Shown piece by piece: positions 25,768 to 35,982 of a DNA stretch of 64,000 nucleotides (positions are counted from its first letter, which is position 1; every line of letters begins with the position of its first letter). Source of the DNA: Gimibacter soli (GTDB taxonomy: Bacteria > Pseudomonadota > Alphaproteobacteria > Sphingomonadales > Kordiimonadaceae); assembly GCF_028463845.1 (NCBI RefSeq), contig NZ_CP116805.1, forward strand, positions 310,001-374,000, in the 5' to 3' direction. Under the pieces are notes generated by a model that made no database searches, was not told where the DNA came from, and saw only the letters and a program-made list of their open reading frames with translations. Both the position numbers and the translations under genes were made by a program.

Positions 25768-27426
25768 GTGAAACAGCTACCCCTTCTTGCCACGGCGCTT
25801 TTCGCGCTTGCCGCCTGCGATACCGAAAGCGAGGCGCCCACGTCGGCCCCTTATCTGATCAATGAAGCGGCCTACAAGGACAGCGTTGCCACCCTGTCGT
25901 CCGACGAGTTCGGCGGCCGCGGCCCGGCGACCCCCGGCGAGGACAAGACGGTGGAATTCATCGCGAAAGCCTTTGCCGAAGCCGGCCTGAGACCCGCGAA
26001 CAATGGCAGCTACGAGCAGCAGGTACCGCTCGTTTCCATCGAAGCGCTGGGCGCGCCGATGCTGTCCGTCGCCGGCGGCAACGAGCCGCTCGCCCTCGCC
26101 TACCGCGCCGATCAGGTGATCTGGACCCGCCGCGAGCAGGAATCGGTGGCGGTCAGCGACGCCGAGCTCGTGTTTGTCGGCTATGGCATCAACGCGCCGG
26201 AGCGGAACTGGAACGATTATGAAGGCGTCGACATGGCCGGCAAGATTGCCGTCATTCTTGTCAACGATCCGGGCTTCGCAACCGGCGACGCCAAGCTCTT
26301 CAACGGCAAGGCCATGACCTATTATGGCCGCTGGGACTACAAGTTTGACGAAGCCGCCCGCCAGGGTGCCATCGGCGCCATCCTTGTTCATGAAACTGCC
26401 CCTGCCGCCTATGGCTGGGTAACGGTCGACAGCAGCTGGACCGGCGCCAAGTTCGGCCTCGTGCGCGAAGACAAGGGCGCCTCGCTTTCCGCCTTCGAAA
26501 GCTGGATCACCACCGAATCCGCCGACAAGCTGTTCGCCGCTGCAAGCCTTGACCGCCGCGCCCTTGAAGCGGCGGCCCTGAAGCCCGGCTTCAAGGCCGT
26601 GCCGATGAACCTCACCGCCTCGACCGAGTTTTCGAACAAGGTGGACCACGTGACCTCGCGCAACGTGGCGGGGGTCGTCGAGGGCAGCGAGAAGCCGGAC
26701 GAATATTTCGTCTATATGGCGCACTGGGACCATCTCGGCACCGATCCCTCGATCGATGGCGACGGCATCTATAATGGTGCGCTCGACAATGCCACCGGCA
26801 CCGCGGGCCTCATCGAGCTTGCCCGTTCCTTCGCCGGCGCACGTGAAAAGCCGAAACGGTCGGTTCTCTTCCTTGCTGTCACGGCGGAAGAACAGGGCCT
26901 TCTAGGCTCGGCCTATTATGCGGCCCATCCGCTCGTCCCGCTTGCCAAGACGGTTGCCGGACTCAATATGGACGGCATCAACAATTTCGGCCGCACGAAG
27001 GATGTCACCGTCACCGGTTACGGCAATTCGGAACTCGACGGCCTTCTTGCCAAAGTCGCTGAAAAACAGGGCCGCGTGATCGTACCCGACGCACACCCCG
27101 AGCACGGCGGCTTCTACCGGTCAGACCATTTCTCGCTGTCGAAATTCGGCGTACCGATGATCTACCCCGGCAGCGGCACCGACCATGTGGAACGCGGCAA
27201 GGCCTATGTGGCGGCTGTCGAGGAAGCCTTCCTGCGCGATCATTATCACGCGGCCTCCGACGAACTGACGGAAGACTGGGTGTTTGACGGCGCGATCGAG
27301 GACCTGACGCTTTATTACGATTTCGGCCGCTCGATCACCGATACCGGCATCTGGCCGGCATGGAACGAAGGCACCGAGTTCAAGGCTGCCCGCGAGGCCA
27401 GCCTGAAGGGCGCGGGGCAGGACTGA
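25768..27426 (+). CDS. M28-family zinc aminopeptidase, predicted lipoprotein
   Basis: 552 residues. Starts at GTG with GGAG six bases upstream. Lipobox LAAC with Cys17 predicts a lipid anchor. A PA domain (about 130-250) is inserted before the peptidase core. Zinc ligands and catalytic Glu of the M28 family: AHWDH, GALDNATG, TAEEQG, NMDG and GTDH. Likely degrades peptides in the periplasm or at the outer membrane for nutrition. Confidence 0.92.
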   Translation: MKQLPLLATALFALAACDTESEAPTSAPYLINEAAYKDSVATLSSDEFGGRGPATPGEDKTVEFIAKAFAEAGLRPANNGSYEQQVPLVSIEALGAPMLSVAGGNEPLALAYRADQVIWTRREQESVAVSDAELVFVGYGINAPERNWNDYEGVDMAGKIAVILVNDPGFATGDAKLFNGKAMTYYGRWDYKFDEAARQGAIGAILVHETAPAAYGWVTVDSSWTGAKFGLVREDKGASLSAFESWITTESADKLFAAASLDRRALEAAALKPGFKAVPMNLTASTEFSNKVDHVTSRNVAGVVEGSEKPDEYFVYMAHWDHLGTDPSIDGDGIYNGALDNATGTAGLIELARSFAGAREKPKRSVLFLAVTAEEQGLLGSAYYAAHPLVPLAKTVAGLNMDGINNFGRTKDVTVTGYGNSELDGLLAKVAEKQGRVIVPDAHPEHGGFYRSDHFSLSKFGVPMIYPGSGTDHVERGKAYVAAVEEAFLRDHYHAASDELTEDWVFDGAIEDLTLYYDFGRSITDTGIWPAWNEGTEFKAAREASLKGAGQD

Positions 27427-27432
27427 GCAACG

Positions 27433-27521
27433 GTCTTCGAGACGCGCCTTCGCCGCTCCTCAGACCGAACGGACTATGCTTCCGTTCGTCCTGAGGAACC
27501 CGGAAGGGTGTCTCGAAGGAC
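27433..27521. repeat. Long imperfect palindrome, interspersed-repeat type (REP-like)
   Basis: Outer arms GTCTTCGAGAC and GTCTCGAAGGAC, inner arms CCTCAGACCGAACGGA and TCCGTTCGTCCTGAGG (two mismatches), loop CTATGCT. The consensus with TTCGAGAC and CTCCTCAGGA resembles intergenic palindromes scattered through many alphaproteobacterial genomes. It lies between convergent genes and could fold in both transcripts. Confidence 0.65.
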
Positions 27522-27540
27522 GCCGCGCTGATCCAAAGGT

Positions 27541-28467
27541 TCAGAGAAGACTCAGAAGCACCACAAGCGTGATGGCCGAAAGGCCGGTGGAGATCAGGAC
27601 GGTGCTGGCGGTACGCCGCGGCGCCGTCTGGTAGCGGGCGGCGATGGTATAGGGGATGATCCCCGTGGGCAGGGCCGCCATCACCGTCGCCACGCCGACC
27701 CAGAGGGGCGGCAAATCCAGCACAAAATGCAGCATTGCATAAACCGCGACCGGCAGGCCGAGGAGCTTCAGCGCCGTGGCTGTCAGCGCCGGGCGCAGGT
27801 CACCGGCGATGCTGACGCCCGCGAGCGAAAGGCCGCCCGCAAAGAGCCCAACAGGGGCCGCAGACGCGCCGAACAGGCCGGTCAACCGGTCGAGCCATGC
27901 CGGCACAGGGATTTCAAGCCCTGTCCAGACAAGGGCGGTGCCGAGCGCCATCAGGATAGGGTTTGAAACCACACTGATCGCCGTCGCCCGGATCATCGCG
28001 GGTGACACCGCACCCGCCTTCGCGCGTTCCATCACAAGCGTTGTGGCGGTGACAAGCGTGAGCGAATGGAAGGCAAGGATCATCAGGTAAAGCCGCACGC
28101 CTTCAACGCCGAACTGGCCTTCGATGATGGGGTAGCCGATGAACATGCCGTTCGCGAAGCAAACGGACAGGGCAAACACCCCCTGCTCGGCCAGATTGCT
28201 GCCGAAGGTGAAGCGGGTGATGAACATCGAGGCGATATAGACAAGCGCCAGCGTGCCGTAATAGCCGCCAACCATCAGCATCTCGTGCCCGCCCGGCAGG
28301 GGCCTGACGGCAATCGAATGGAAAAGCAGGCAAGGCACGGCGATGAGCATCACATAGCGCATCAGCGCGGGCGTGACGCTTTCGTCAAACAGCCCGCGCC
28401 GGCCAAGCCCGTAGCCGAGCATCATCGCGAGAAAAACCGGCGCGATGATGGTCAGGATCCCGGCCAT
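27541..28467 (-). CDS. AEC-family transporter (auxin efflux carrier type)
   Basis: 308 residues with about ten membrane segments in two five-helix halves: VFLAMMLGYGLGRRGLF, ALSVCFANGMFIGYPI (the N-half crossover with Asn-Gly), AAPVGLFAGGLSL and GVATVMAALPTGIIPYTIA. Bacterial members export or take up small organic acids such as malate or malonate. No enzyme gene nearby identifies the substrate. Confidence 0.88.
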   Translation of the reverse strand: MAGILTIIAPVFLAMMLGYGLGRRGLFDESVTPALMRYVMLIAVPCLLFHSIAVRPLPGGHEMLMVGGYYGTLALVYIASMFITRFTFGSNLAEQGVFALSVCFANGMFIGYPIIEGQFGVEGVRLYLMILAFHSLTLVTATTLVMERAKAGAVSPAMIRATAISVVSNPILMALGTALVWTGLEIPVPAWLDRLTGLFGASAAPVGLFAGGLSLAGVSIAGDLRPALTATALKLLGLPVAVYAMLHFVLDLPPLWVGVATVMAALPTGIIPYTIAARYQTAPRRTASTVLISTGLSAITLVVLLSLL

Positions 28468-28476
28468 GCTGTGTTG

Positions 28477-29694
28477 TTACCCCTTCAGCGTGCCGCGCTG
28501 CTTCAGGAGCTTCAGGCGGAGCGCATTCAGCTTGATGAAGCCGGCTGCGTCGCGCTGGTCGTAAACCGCATCTTCCTCGAAGGTGACGTGGGCGAGCGAA
28601 TAGAGGCTGAAGGGGCTCTTGCGACCAACAATCGTGGCCGAACCCTTGTAGAGCTTCAGTCGCACGGTGCCGGTGACAAACTCCTGGCTCTTGTCGATCA
28701 GGGCCTGCAGCATCTCGCGCTCCGGGCTGAACCAGAAGCCGTTGTAGATGAGCTCGGCATAGCGCGGCATGATCTCGTCCTTCAGGTGCGACGAGCCCTT
28801 GTCGAGCGTGACCTGTTCGATGCCACGGTGAGCCATCAGGAGGATGGTGCCGCCGGGGGTTTCGTAAATGCCGCGCGACTTCATGCCGACAAAACGGTTT
28901 TCAAGGAGATCGAGACGGCCAATGCCATGCTTGCCGCCAAGCTCGTTGAGTTTGGTCAGAAGCGTCGCCGGGCTCATCTTCACGCCGTCGATGGCGACGG
29001 GATCACCCTTTTCGAACTCGACTTCCACATATTCGGGCGTATCGGGGGCAGCTTCCGGCGAAACCGTGCGGCTATAGACGAACTCTTCCGCCTCTTCCCA
29101 CGGGTTTTCCAGCGCCTTGCCCTCGCTCGAGGTATGCAGGAGGTTGGCGTCGACCGAGAAGGGCGCTTCGCCGCGCTTGTCCTTGGCGATCGGAATCTGG
29201 TTCTTTTCAGCAAACTCGATGAGCTTGGTGCGGCTCGTCAGGTCCCACTCGCGCCAGGGGGCGATCACCTTGATGCGCGGGTTGAGGGCATAATAGCCGA
29301 GCTCGAAACGGACCTGGTCGTTCCCCTTGCCGGTGGCGCCATGGCACACGGCATCGGCGCCCACCATCTCGGCGATTTCGATCTGGCGCTTGGCAATCAG
29401 CGGCCGGGCAATCGAGGTGCCGAGGAGGTAAAGACCTTCGTACAGCGCGTTGGCGCGGAACATCGGGAACACGAAATCGCGGACAAATTCCTCGCGCAGG
29501 TCTTCGATGAAAATTTCCTTGATGCCGAGAAGTTCGGCTTTCTTGCGCGCGGGCTCCAGCTCTTCACCCTGCCCGAGGTCAGCCGTGAAGGTCACGACCT
29601 CGCAGCCATAGGTGGTCTGCAGCCATTTGAGAATGATCGAGGTGTCGAGGCCGCCCGAATAGGCGAGGACAACTTTCTTGATCTTGTCCGACAT
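28477..29694 (-). CDS. argG: Argininosuccinate synthase
   Basis: 405 residues, full length. Joins citrulline and aspartate with ATP in arginine biosynthesis. ATP pyrophosphatase P-loop AYSGGLDTS (10-18), the [10 protein letters not shown] motif near residue 120, and EGKALENPW and YETPGG segments. It is 9 bp from the downstream transporter stop, on the same strand, which may share its transcript. Confidence 0.97.
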   Translation of the reverse strand: MSDKIKKVVLAYSGGLDTSIILKWLQTTYGCEVVTFTADLGQGEELEPARKKAELLGIKEIFIEDLREEFVRDFVFPMFRANALYEGLYLLGTSIARPLIAKRQIEIAEMVGADAVCHGATGKGNDQVRFELGYYALNPRIKVIAPWREWDLTSRTKLIEFAEKNQIPIAKDKRGEAPFSVDANLLHTSSEGKALENPWEEAEEFVYSRTVSPEAAPDTPEYVEVEFEKGDPVAIDGVKMSPATLLTKLNELGGKHGIGRLDLLENRFVGMKSRGIYETPGGTILLMAHRGIEQVTLDKGSSHLKDEIMPRYAELIYNGFWFSPEREMLQALIDKSQEFVTGTVRLKLYKGSATIVGRKSPFSLYSLAHVTFEEDAVYDQRDAAGFIKLNALRLKLLKQRGTLKG

Positions 29695-29799
29695 TGGTGG
29701 GGAACTCCCGGAATGAAAGTATGTAAGCGGTGCGCGAGTATAGCGGCGCTTCGGGGTCGGTCAATCGCTTTAAACGGCTATTTTCCTACCATTTCGGCC

Positions 29800-30351
29800 C
29801 TATTTCGGCACCGCCCACACCAGATAACGCCCCTTGCCACCCGCCGTGATCGCATCGAACGGAAAACAGGTGACAAGAAGAAGCCCGGCCTCGTCCCCGC
29901 CGCCCGGCACATAAAGCGCGTCTTCGTTTGCCACCCAGTGTCGTTCGACCCGCCATTCGCGGGTGTGTCCGCCCGGTTCCGCCGTCACGATCCGGTCGCC
30001 TTCGATAAGGCGGCCAAGGGCAGCGAAATGGGTGTCCCGGTGACCAAACACCAGATGCGCCGCCCCCATGCGCTGGTGCACGGGGCCAAAGGCCAGCGCG
30101 CGCATCGTGGCGCCTTCAAGCACGAACCGGTCAAGCCCCACGGCTGGGGCTGTCAGGTGCCAGCGCGGGGTGGCATCGGCCCACGGCCACGGTTTTTCCG
30201 GCTTGCCCGTTTCCGCCGAGCGTTCGAAGGCCGCTTCGATCAGTACTGGGGCAGCGAAGGCCTTGGCAGCAATGAGCCCGGCCCTGCCCCCTTCGACAAG
30301 CGCGACGAGGGCCAGGGCCCCCGCCGCCGCACCATAAAGCCAGCGCTTCAT
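29800..30351 (-). CDS. Proteobacterial class sortase
   Basis: 183 residues from ATG 30351, which overlaps the stop of the target gene (ATGA); a longer start to 30387 adds unlikely sequence. An N-terminal membrane anchor (about 5-25) precedes the sortase fold with His104 (FGHRDTHF), Cys162 (TCFPF) and Arg175 (GKGRYLVWA), the complete catalytic triad. It matches the sortase type that occurs in marine proteobacteria as a dedicated partner of one VIT/VWA protein. Confidence 0.9.
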   Translation of the reverse strand: MKRWLYGAAAGALALVALVEGGRAGLIAAKAFAAPVLIEAAFERSAETGKPEKPWPWADATPRWHLTAPAVGLDRFVLEGATMRALAFGPVHQRMGAAHLVFGHRDTHFAALGRLIEGDRIVTAEPGGHTREWRVERHWVANEDALYVPGGGDEAGLLLVTCFPFDAITAGGKGRYLVWAVPK

Positions 30352-32339
30352 GCCGTCCGCCGCCGGGCGAGGGCATAGAAGAAGCATGCAGCCAGCAGGG
30401 CAAGGAAGGCAGCATAGGCGTGAAGGCCAAGGCCCGCCGCCGTTTTCGGCCCGAAGAACTGCTTGGCACTGGTGCCTTCGGGCAGGTTGCCTTCAGCGAC
30501 CTGACGGTCCAGCCCTTCCTTCTCCGGCCGGCTGATCTTTTCCTCCACCGCCACGAAGCTCGTGTAGGGGGTGAGAAGCCGGTGTTCGAGCGCGATATCG
30601 ACAATCGCCTGCCGGTTGGCATTGATTTCGCGCCGGATGGCGGCATCGTCCATCAGCCCTTCGACCTTGCGCCGTGCCCAGAGGCTGGCGATACCCTGCC
30701 CCTTCTCGGCACTCGCCGGATCAAGGCTCACTTGCCATGGCCGTCCGGCACCGTCCGTGCCCTTCAGGACAAGCGGGCCGCTGCCGCCGGCCTTCAGCGC
30801 AAACACAACGGGACGGGTGCCATAAAGATCGGGCAATGCCGCCGGCGCCATGTCTGCCCCCTTGCCATCGAGCACAAGACCGGTGAGCGAGGGCCGCGCC
30901 ATGTCGGCATAAAGCGCCTTCATGGCGTCCGCCGCCCTCGTCAGGTCATCGATCTGGATATGGATGCCCCGGCCCATTTCGGCGGCCTTGCGCATGAACC
31001 AGCCGTTGGGCGCGGGGCCAACGCCGACTGTGAAGAGCCGCGCCTTGCCTGCCCCGGCCTTCACCTGCGCGAACAGGGCAGCTTCATCGCCCACGGCCCC
31101 GTCGGTGAGGAAAAGGATCTGGCGCAGGGTCTCGCCCTCGCCGGTTTCATTCAGCGCGGCGGCAAGGGCCGGCGCCATCTCGGTGCCGCCGTTGGCACTA
31201 AGCCCCATCACCCATTCTTTCGCCTTGTGCAGCGTTTCAGGGGTAGCGGTGCGCAGTGACCCGAACAGCGGATGGTTGTTGCTTTCAAAGGCGATGATAT
31301 CGAACCGGTCCTCAGGTGCCATCAGGTCGAGCCCGGACAGTAGCGCCACCTTGGCTTCCATGATCGACCGCCCGCTCATCGAGCCCGAGATATCGATCAC
31401 GAAGGTCACATCGCGCGGCGGCACAGCACGCGGGGCATCGCCGCGGGGCGGCAGCACAAGGCCCAGAAGATAGCTTTCCTCGCCCCTCGTTTCGCGGAAG
31501 AGCATGGCGGAGGGCATTTCGCCCGCCCGGTAACGCCAGTTGAGGATCAGGTCGCGGTTCGCGGGCTCGGCACCTGCCGCGAGCTCTGCCTTCAGCTGCT
31601 TGCCTTCACCGGTGATATTCAGCTTGTGCGACGGGCTTTCAAGCGCATCGATCGCATGGGGCGCGGTGAAGCGCGCGTGGAAGCTGGTGGGGTTGGCCTT
31701 GCCGTCCGCCGAATAAAAGACTTCGCCTTCAAAAAAACGATCCGCCACACGCGGGGTGGCTTTCGCTTCCGCATGATAGCGCGGGGTGATGGCCTGCGGC
31801 AGCCGCCAGCTGAAGGTATCGCCCTCCACGCTTGCCATCGACTGCAGGCCGATTTCCACCGTTACGTCGCCATGCGGCGGGATATTACCGACGAGGGTGG
31901 CGAAGATATTCGGCCGGTATTCCCTCAGCAGGGCGGCTTTCTTGCCGGCCCGGACGGCTTCGTTATAGGTGCGCTGGGCTTCTTCTTTTTCCTTGATGGT
32001 GCCGATGATGCGCCGGTCACCGACCGTCAGCACCATCGTATCGACCGCTGCATTATCGGGGAGCGGGAAACGGAAAAGCCCCTCGCTCCAGAAATCGCTG
32101 TCGTTCCTGAAGGTTTGTTTCACCGTCAGCCGTACAATGGGTCCGGAGACTTCGGCCCCGATATCACTTGAAACCATCAGGGCGGGGCGGGTGACCGCCG
32201 GCTTGCCTTCGGGCTCCATCGCGCGGATTTCCATCCCGGCATTGGGGACGACATTGGTGGCAGCCTGACCAGGCGAGAAGCCAGCTGCGACGGAGAAGAA
32301 GAATAAACAAAGGAAACGCACGACTGGGCCGGTTTGCAT
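30348..32339 (-). CDS. Sortase target protein with VIT and VWA domains
   Basis: 663 residues. Signal peptide (about 1-27), VIT domain (about 40-165), VWA domain starting near 310 with an intact metal site DISGS (316-320), and a C-terminal membrane segment (about 639-657) ending RRRTA. The canonical LPXTG signal is not present: GPKTA (630-634) stands where it should be, keeping only Pro and Thr, and LPEGT (619-623) is about 16 residues before the helix. Coupled to the sortase gene by a 4-base overlap. Confidence 0.9.
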   Translation of the reverse strand: MQTGPVVRFLCLFFFSVAAGFSPGQAATNVVPNAGMEIRAMEPEGKPAVTRPALMVSSDIGAEVSGPIVRLTVKQTFRNDSDFWSEGLFRFPLPDNAAVDTMVLTVGDRRIIGTIKEKEEAQRTYNEAVRAGKKAALLREYRPNIFATLVGNIPPHGDVTVEIGLQSMASVEGDTFSWRLPQAITPRYHAEAKATPRVADRFFEGEVFYSADGKANPTSFHARFTAPHAIDALESPSHKLNITGEGKQLKAELAAGAEPANRDLILNWRYRAGEMPSAMLFRETRGEESYLLGLVLPPRGDAPRAVPPRDVTFVIDISGSMSGRSIMEAKVALLSGLDLMAPEDRFDIIAFESNNHPLFGSLRTATPETLHKAKEWVMGLSANGGTEMAPALAAALNETGEGETLRQILFLTDGAVGDEAALFAQVKAGAGKARLFTVGVGPAPNGWFMRKAAEMGRGIHIQIDDLTRAADAMKALYADMARPSLTGLVLDGKGADMAPAALPDLYGTRPVVFALKAGGSGPLVLKGTDGAGRPWQVSLDPASAEKGQGIASLWARRKVEGLMDDAAIRREINANRQAIVDIALEHRLLTPYTSFVAVEEKISRPEKEGLDRQVAEGNLPEGTSAKQFFGPKTAAGLGLHAYAAFLALLAACFFYALARRRTA

Positions 32340-32521
32340 GGCCGCCTCCTATGGCTGAGGGGTGGGTGAGGCTGGCATCATCAAAGGCACTTGTGCCGGG
32401 CGCAGGGCGGGCTGATGGCAGCCGCGTGATCAATTGCGGCAGGCCGGGGGCAAGGCGCAAATCCCCTGAAGCTTTGACGACCAGTGATACCGGCGTTAAG
32501 AGAGACCGAACGGAGGTGCCG

Positions 32522-33268
32522 ATGACTGAGCCCGATACCGGCCCGATACTGAACCCCGCACTGGACGGGGCCGCCCTCGCGCGCCTTTATGGTGCGGCAG
32601 GACGCCTGCATATCGCCGGGATCATGACCGAGCCCTCGGCCAAGGCCCTGCATGACGTGATCGCGACCTTCGCTGACTGGAACCTAAGCCTGCGCAAGGG
32701 GGACGGCGATCACAGCATCCCGCCCGAACAGCGCCGGCACATGAGCGCCGACCAGATGGCGACGCTGCGGCGGCTCATCGACATGTCGGCCACACAGGGC
32801 TTCCAGTATCTTTTCGAGAATTACCCCATATATGACGCCTGCCACGCAGGCATCGCACCACCCGCCTTCCGGCAGCTGTTTGATTTTTTGAACGGCGAGG
32901 CTTTCCTTGGCCTGATGCGGCAGATAACCGGCCACAGCGATATCGGCTTCGCGGACGCGCAGGTCACCCGGTTTACCGCTGGTGACTTCCTCACCACCCA
33001 CGATGATGATGTGGACGGCAAGGACCGCCGTGCGGCCTATGTCCTGAACCTGACGCCCAGCTGGCGGGCGGACTGGGGCGGCATCCTCCAGTTCCTTGAT
33101 GGTGACGGGCATGTCGAGGCCGGCTTCGTGCCGTCTTTCAATGCCCTCAACCTGTTTTCCGTTCCGAAGCTGCATGCCGTGAGTCAGGTCTCGACCTTCT
33201 CGCCGGGCGCGCGGCTTTCGGTCACCGGCTGGCTGCGCGCCGGCAAGGACCCGGGACCTGCCCAATGA
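32522..33268 (+). CDS. 2-oxoglutarate/Fe(II) dioxygenase (prolyl hydroxylase-like)
   Basis: 248 residues from ATG 32522 with GGAGG six bases upstream. Jelly-roll core with iron ligands His160 and Asp162 (THDDD) and His218 (LHAVSQV), and Arg231 for 2-oxoglutarate in a RLSVTGW strand. It resembles the Tpa1/ofd1 and P4H-like group that hydroxylates Pro residues on proteins. The stop overlaps the start of the sulfotransferase-like gene (ATGA), so both probably act on one product. Confidence 0.85.
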   Translation: MTEPDTGPILNPALDGAALARLYGAAGRLHIAGIMTEPSAKALHDVIATFADWNLSLRKGDGDHSIPPEQRRHMSADQMATLRRLIDMSATQGFQYLFENYPIYDACHAGIAPPAFRQLFDFLNGEAFLGLMRQITGHSDIGFADAQVTRFTAGDFLTTHDDDVDGKDRRAAYVLNLTPSWRADWGGILQFLDGDGHVEAGFVPSFNALNLFSVPKLHAVSQVSTFSPGARLSVTGWLRAGKDPGPAQ

Positions 33269-34575
33269 GTACCGATATGACTGCACACTTCCCTGCCCCG
33301 CCCCGCCTGACACGCCCGAAGCTGAAGCGCGCCTTCGTGCATATCGGCACAACAAAGACGGGAACGAGCAGCATCCAGCAGCGGCTTTTCCGCAACCGCG
33401 ACAATCTGCAGGGCGCCGGCATCCTCTATCCGGCCAACGAAGCCAACCATGTTTTCTTCGCTTCCGCTTTCCGGCTGGAGCCGACCGAAATTTCCAACAA
33501 CCTGCGCGAAGGGCTGGGGCAGCCGACGGTGCTTGCCCGCCATATCGAGCGGGAGTTTGAAAAACTGGCGGCGGAGCTTGATGCCTTCACCGGCGACACG
33601 CTTGTCATCTCCAGCGAATTCCTGTGCGACACGCCCGAGGAAGGTTGCACCGCCATGGCGGCATGGCTTCATGCGGTGGCTGAGGAAATTACCATCGTTT
33701 GCTATATCCGCCATCCGGTTTTCCACGCCATTTCATCGGCACAGCAGGTGATCCGCAGTGGCCTGAGGACACTGGAACAGACGGAAGACGAGCTCTATTT
33801 CTACAGCCCGTCGAACATCCTGCCCCGCTTCATCGATGCCTTTGGCCGCCCGCGCGTTCTTGTCCGCCCGTTCGAACGGGAGGCCCTTAAGGACGGCGAC
33901 GTTGTTACGGACTTTCTGGGGATCGTCGGGGAGGATGCAGCCATCCTCACCAATGACGCCCCCGAGGAAGCAAACCCGGCCATGAGCCTTGAAGCCGCGC
34001 TCATTGCCGACGCGCTGATGCAGAAGGAAGCCTACCGTCAGGACGGCGACTGGAACCCCAACCGGGCACGGTCGCATGGGTTCAACCTCATTCCCGGTTC
34101 GCCCTTTTCCTTCAGCAAGGCCGCCTACAAGCGCCTGACCCAGAAGGCGGCGCCCGACCTGCGTTACCTGAAGAAGGTGTTCGGGGTCACTTTCGCCAAG
34201 CTGCCGCCGAAAAGCATCAAGGACCCGAAGCCGGCATGGGGACCGGAAACCATCGAAGGGCTTGCCGACCATATCAACAAGCTGGCGCTTGAGGGCCAGC
34301 ACGCGCGGGCCAAGGTGTTTTTCCTGAATGCGCGGGAAGCCATGCGCAACGGCAACCGGCAGAAAGCCATGCTCGGCGTGCAACGGGCGCTGGTCTTAAA
34401 GCCCGAATTCCCGCAAGCCGCGATGCTGCTGTGCCGGCTGTTGCGTGCGGCTGGCCGCCTTGATGAAGCCATCACGCAGGCAAAGCGCCAGATCGAGCTT
34501 CGCCCCGATTTCGAGCCGATGCAGCTTCTGCTTGCCCGGCTGGAAGCCAATGAGGGCGAGGAGGACGCCGGCTGA
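33265..34575 (+). CDS. Sulfotransferase-like protein with C-terminal TPR-like repeats
   Basis: 436 residues. GTTKTGTSS (28-36) is the 5'-phosphosulfate-binding loop and YIRHPVFHAISSAQQ the 3'-phosphate motif of PAPS-dependent sulfotransferases, so transfer of sulfate to a sugar, lipid or peptide is likely. Residues about 350-430 are two tetratricopeptide-like helix pairs (MRNGNRQKAMLGVQRALVLKPEFPQ, AGRLDEAITQAKRQIELRPDF). Coupled to the upstream dioxygenase. Confidence 0.75.
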   Translation: MSTDMTAHFPAPPRLTRPKLKRAFVHIGTTKTGTSSIQQRLFRNRDNLQGAGILYPANEANHVFFASAFRLEPTEISNNLREGLGQPTVLARHIEREFEKLAAELDAFTGDTLVISSEFLCDTPEEGCTAMAAWLHAVAEEITIVCYIRHPVFHAISSAQQVIRSGLRTLEQTEDELYFYSPSNILPRFIDAFGRPRVLVRPFEREALKDGDVVTDFLGIVGEDAAILTNDAPEEANPAMSLEAALIADALMQKEAYRQDGDWNPNRARSHGFNLIPGSPFSFSKAAYKRLTQKAAPDLRYLKKVFGVTFAKLPPKSIKDPKPAWGPETIEGLADHINKLALEGQHARAKVFFLNAREAMRNGNRQKAMLGVQRALVLKPEFPQAAMLLCRLLRAAGRLDEAITQAKRQIELRPDFEPMQLLLARLEANEGEEDAG

Positions 34576-34579
34576 CCGG

Positions 34580-35809
34580 TCAGCCGGTAACCCAGCCAAG
34601 CGCGCTGTCGGACGCTTCCATATGCGGCACATCGGCAGCAGCCGCTGCTGCCTCGCGGTCACGCTCGGCGCGTGACTTTTTCTCGGATGCGGACTTGAGC
34701 TGGCCACATGCCGCCATGATATCGCGCCCACGCGGGGTACGGATCGGCGCCGAGATACCGCCCTCGTAAACGATATCCGAAAAGCGCTGGATCTGCGCCC
34801 ATTCCGAACATTCATAGTCGCTGCCCGGCCACGGGTTGAACGGAATAAGGTTCACCTTGGCCGGCAGCTTGTATTTGCGGATAAGGCGGACGAGTTCTTT
34901 CGCATCCGCATCGCTGTCGTTGATGCCTTTCAGCATCGTATATTCGAACGTGATGCGGCGGGCATTGTGGGCGCCGGGGTAATTGGCGCAGGCGGTGAGC
35001 ACCTGTTCCAGATTATATTTCTTGTTGATCGGCATGATGTCCGAGCGCACGTCATCGCGCACCGCATGGAGGCTGACGGCGAGGTTCACGCCGATTTCCT
35101 GCCCCGCGCGTTCCATGTGCGGCACTACGCCTGAGGTGGAAAGCGTGATGCGGCGGCGGGAAAGCTGGATGCCTTCCTCGTCCATCACGATCTCCAGCGC
35201 CTTCTTGACGTTGTCGAAATTATAAAGCGGCTCGCCCATACCCATCATCACGATGTTGGTGACCCGGCGGCCTTCGGTGGGATTTTCCCACTCGCCAAGG
35301 TCATCGCGCGCCACCATGAGCTGGGCGACGATCTCGGCAGCTGTCAGGTTGCGCACCAGCTTCATTGTGCCGGTATGGCAGAATTTGCAATTGAGCGTGC
35401 AGCCGACCTGGCTGGACACACAAAGCGTGCCGCGGTCTTCCTCGGGGATATAAACCGTCTCGGCTTCGTTGCCGTCGGCGAAACGGATCAGATATTTGCG
35501 GGTGCCGTCGTTCGAATACTGGGCTTCCACCACTTGCGGCCGGTCGATCACGAAATGATCCGCCATCAGGGCGCGCACGTCTTTCGACACGTTGGTCATG
35601 ACCTCGAACGAGGTGACCCCGCGGTGATACAGCCAGTGCCACACCTGCGTGGTGCGCATCTTGATCTGCTTTTCGGGAACGCCGATCTCGGCGAGGGCAA
35701 GCTTCAGGTCCTCACGGTCGAAACCGAGGATATTGCGCTTGCCTTCCTTGAGGGCGGGATCGGCACGGTCGGCCACAATGGGCTCGACCCCGGACGGGAT
35801 CTGCATCAT
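34580..35809 (-). CDS. rlmN: 23S rRNA/tRNA adenine C2-methyltransferase, radical SAM
   Basis: 409 residues from ATG 35809 (AGGAGA just upstream; a longer reading to 35875 is not conserved). Iron-sulfur ligands Cys137, Cys141 and Cys144 in CTLNCKFC, the [13 protein letters not shown] motif and RRITLSTSG. Methylates A2503 of 23S rRNA and A37 of some tRNAs, supporting translation fidelity. Convergent with the sulfotransferase gene, four bases apart. Confidence 0.95.
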   Translation of the reverse strand: MMQIPSGVEPIVADRADPALKEGKRNILGFDREDLKLALAEIGVPEKQIKMRTTQVWHWLYHRGVTSFEVMTNVSKDVRALMADHFVIDRPQVVEAQYSNDGTRKYLIRFADGNEAETVYIPEEDRGTLCVSSQVGCTLNCKFCHTGTMKLVRNLTAAEIVAQLMVARDDLGEWENPTEGRRVTNIVMMGMGEPLYNFDNVKKALEIVMDEEGIQLSRRRITLSTSGVVPHMERAGQEIGVNLAVSLHAVRDDVRSDIMPINKKYNLEQVLTACANYPGAHNARRITFEYTMLKGINDSDADAKELVRLIRKYKLPAKVNLIPFNPWPGSDYECSEWAQIQRFSDIVYEGGISAPIRTPRGRDIMAACGQLKSASEKKSRAERDREAAAAAADVPHMEASDSALGWVTG

Positions 35810-35982
35810 CTTCTCTCTCCTGCCTTTCAGACACGTCGGGTCTTCCAGGGCGCTTCGGGCACAGGGGCGTTCCACCCCCGCGCGGGTTCTTAAGGTGCGG
35901 GCGGCTTATACGCCTGAGCGGGCGGATTGTAAAGACGTGGCTCCGTCGATACTGTCTACGCGCAATCAATTGGAGTGAAGCG

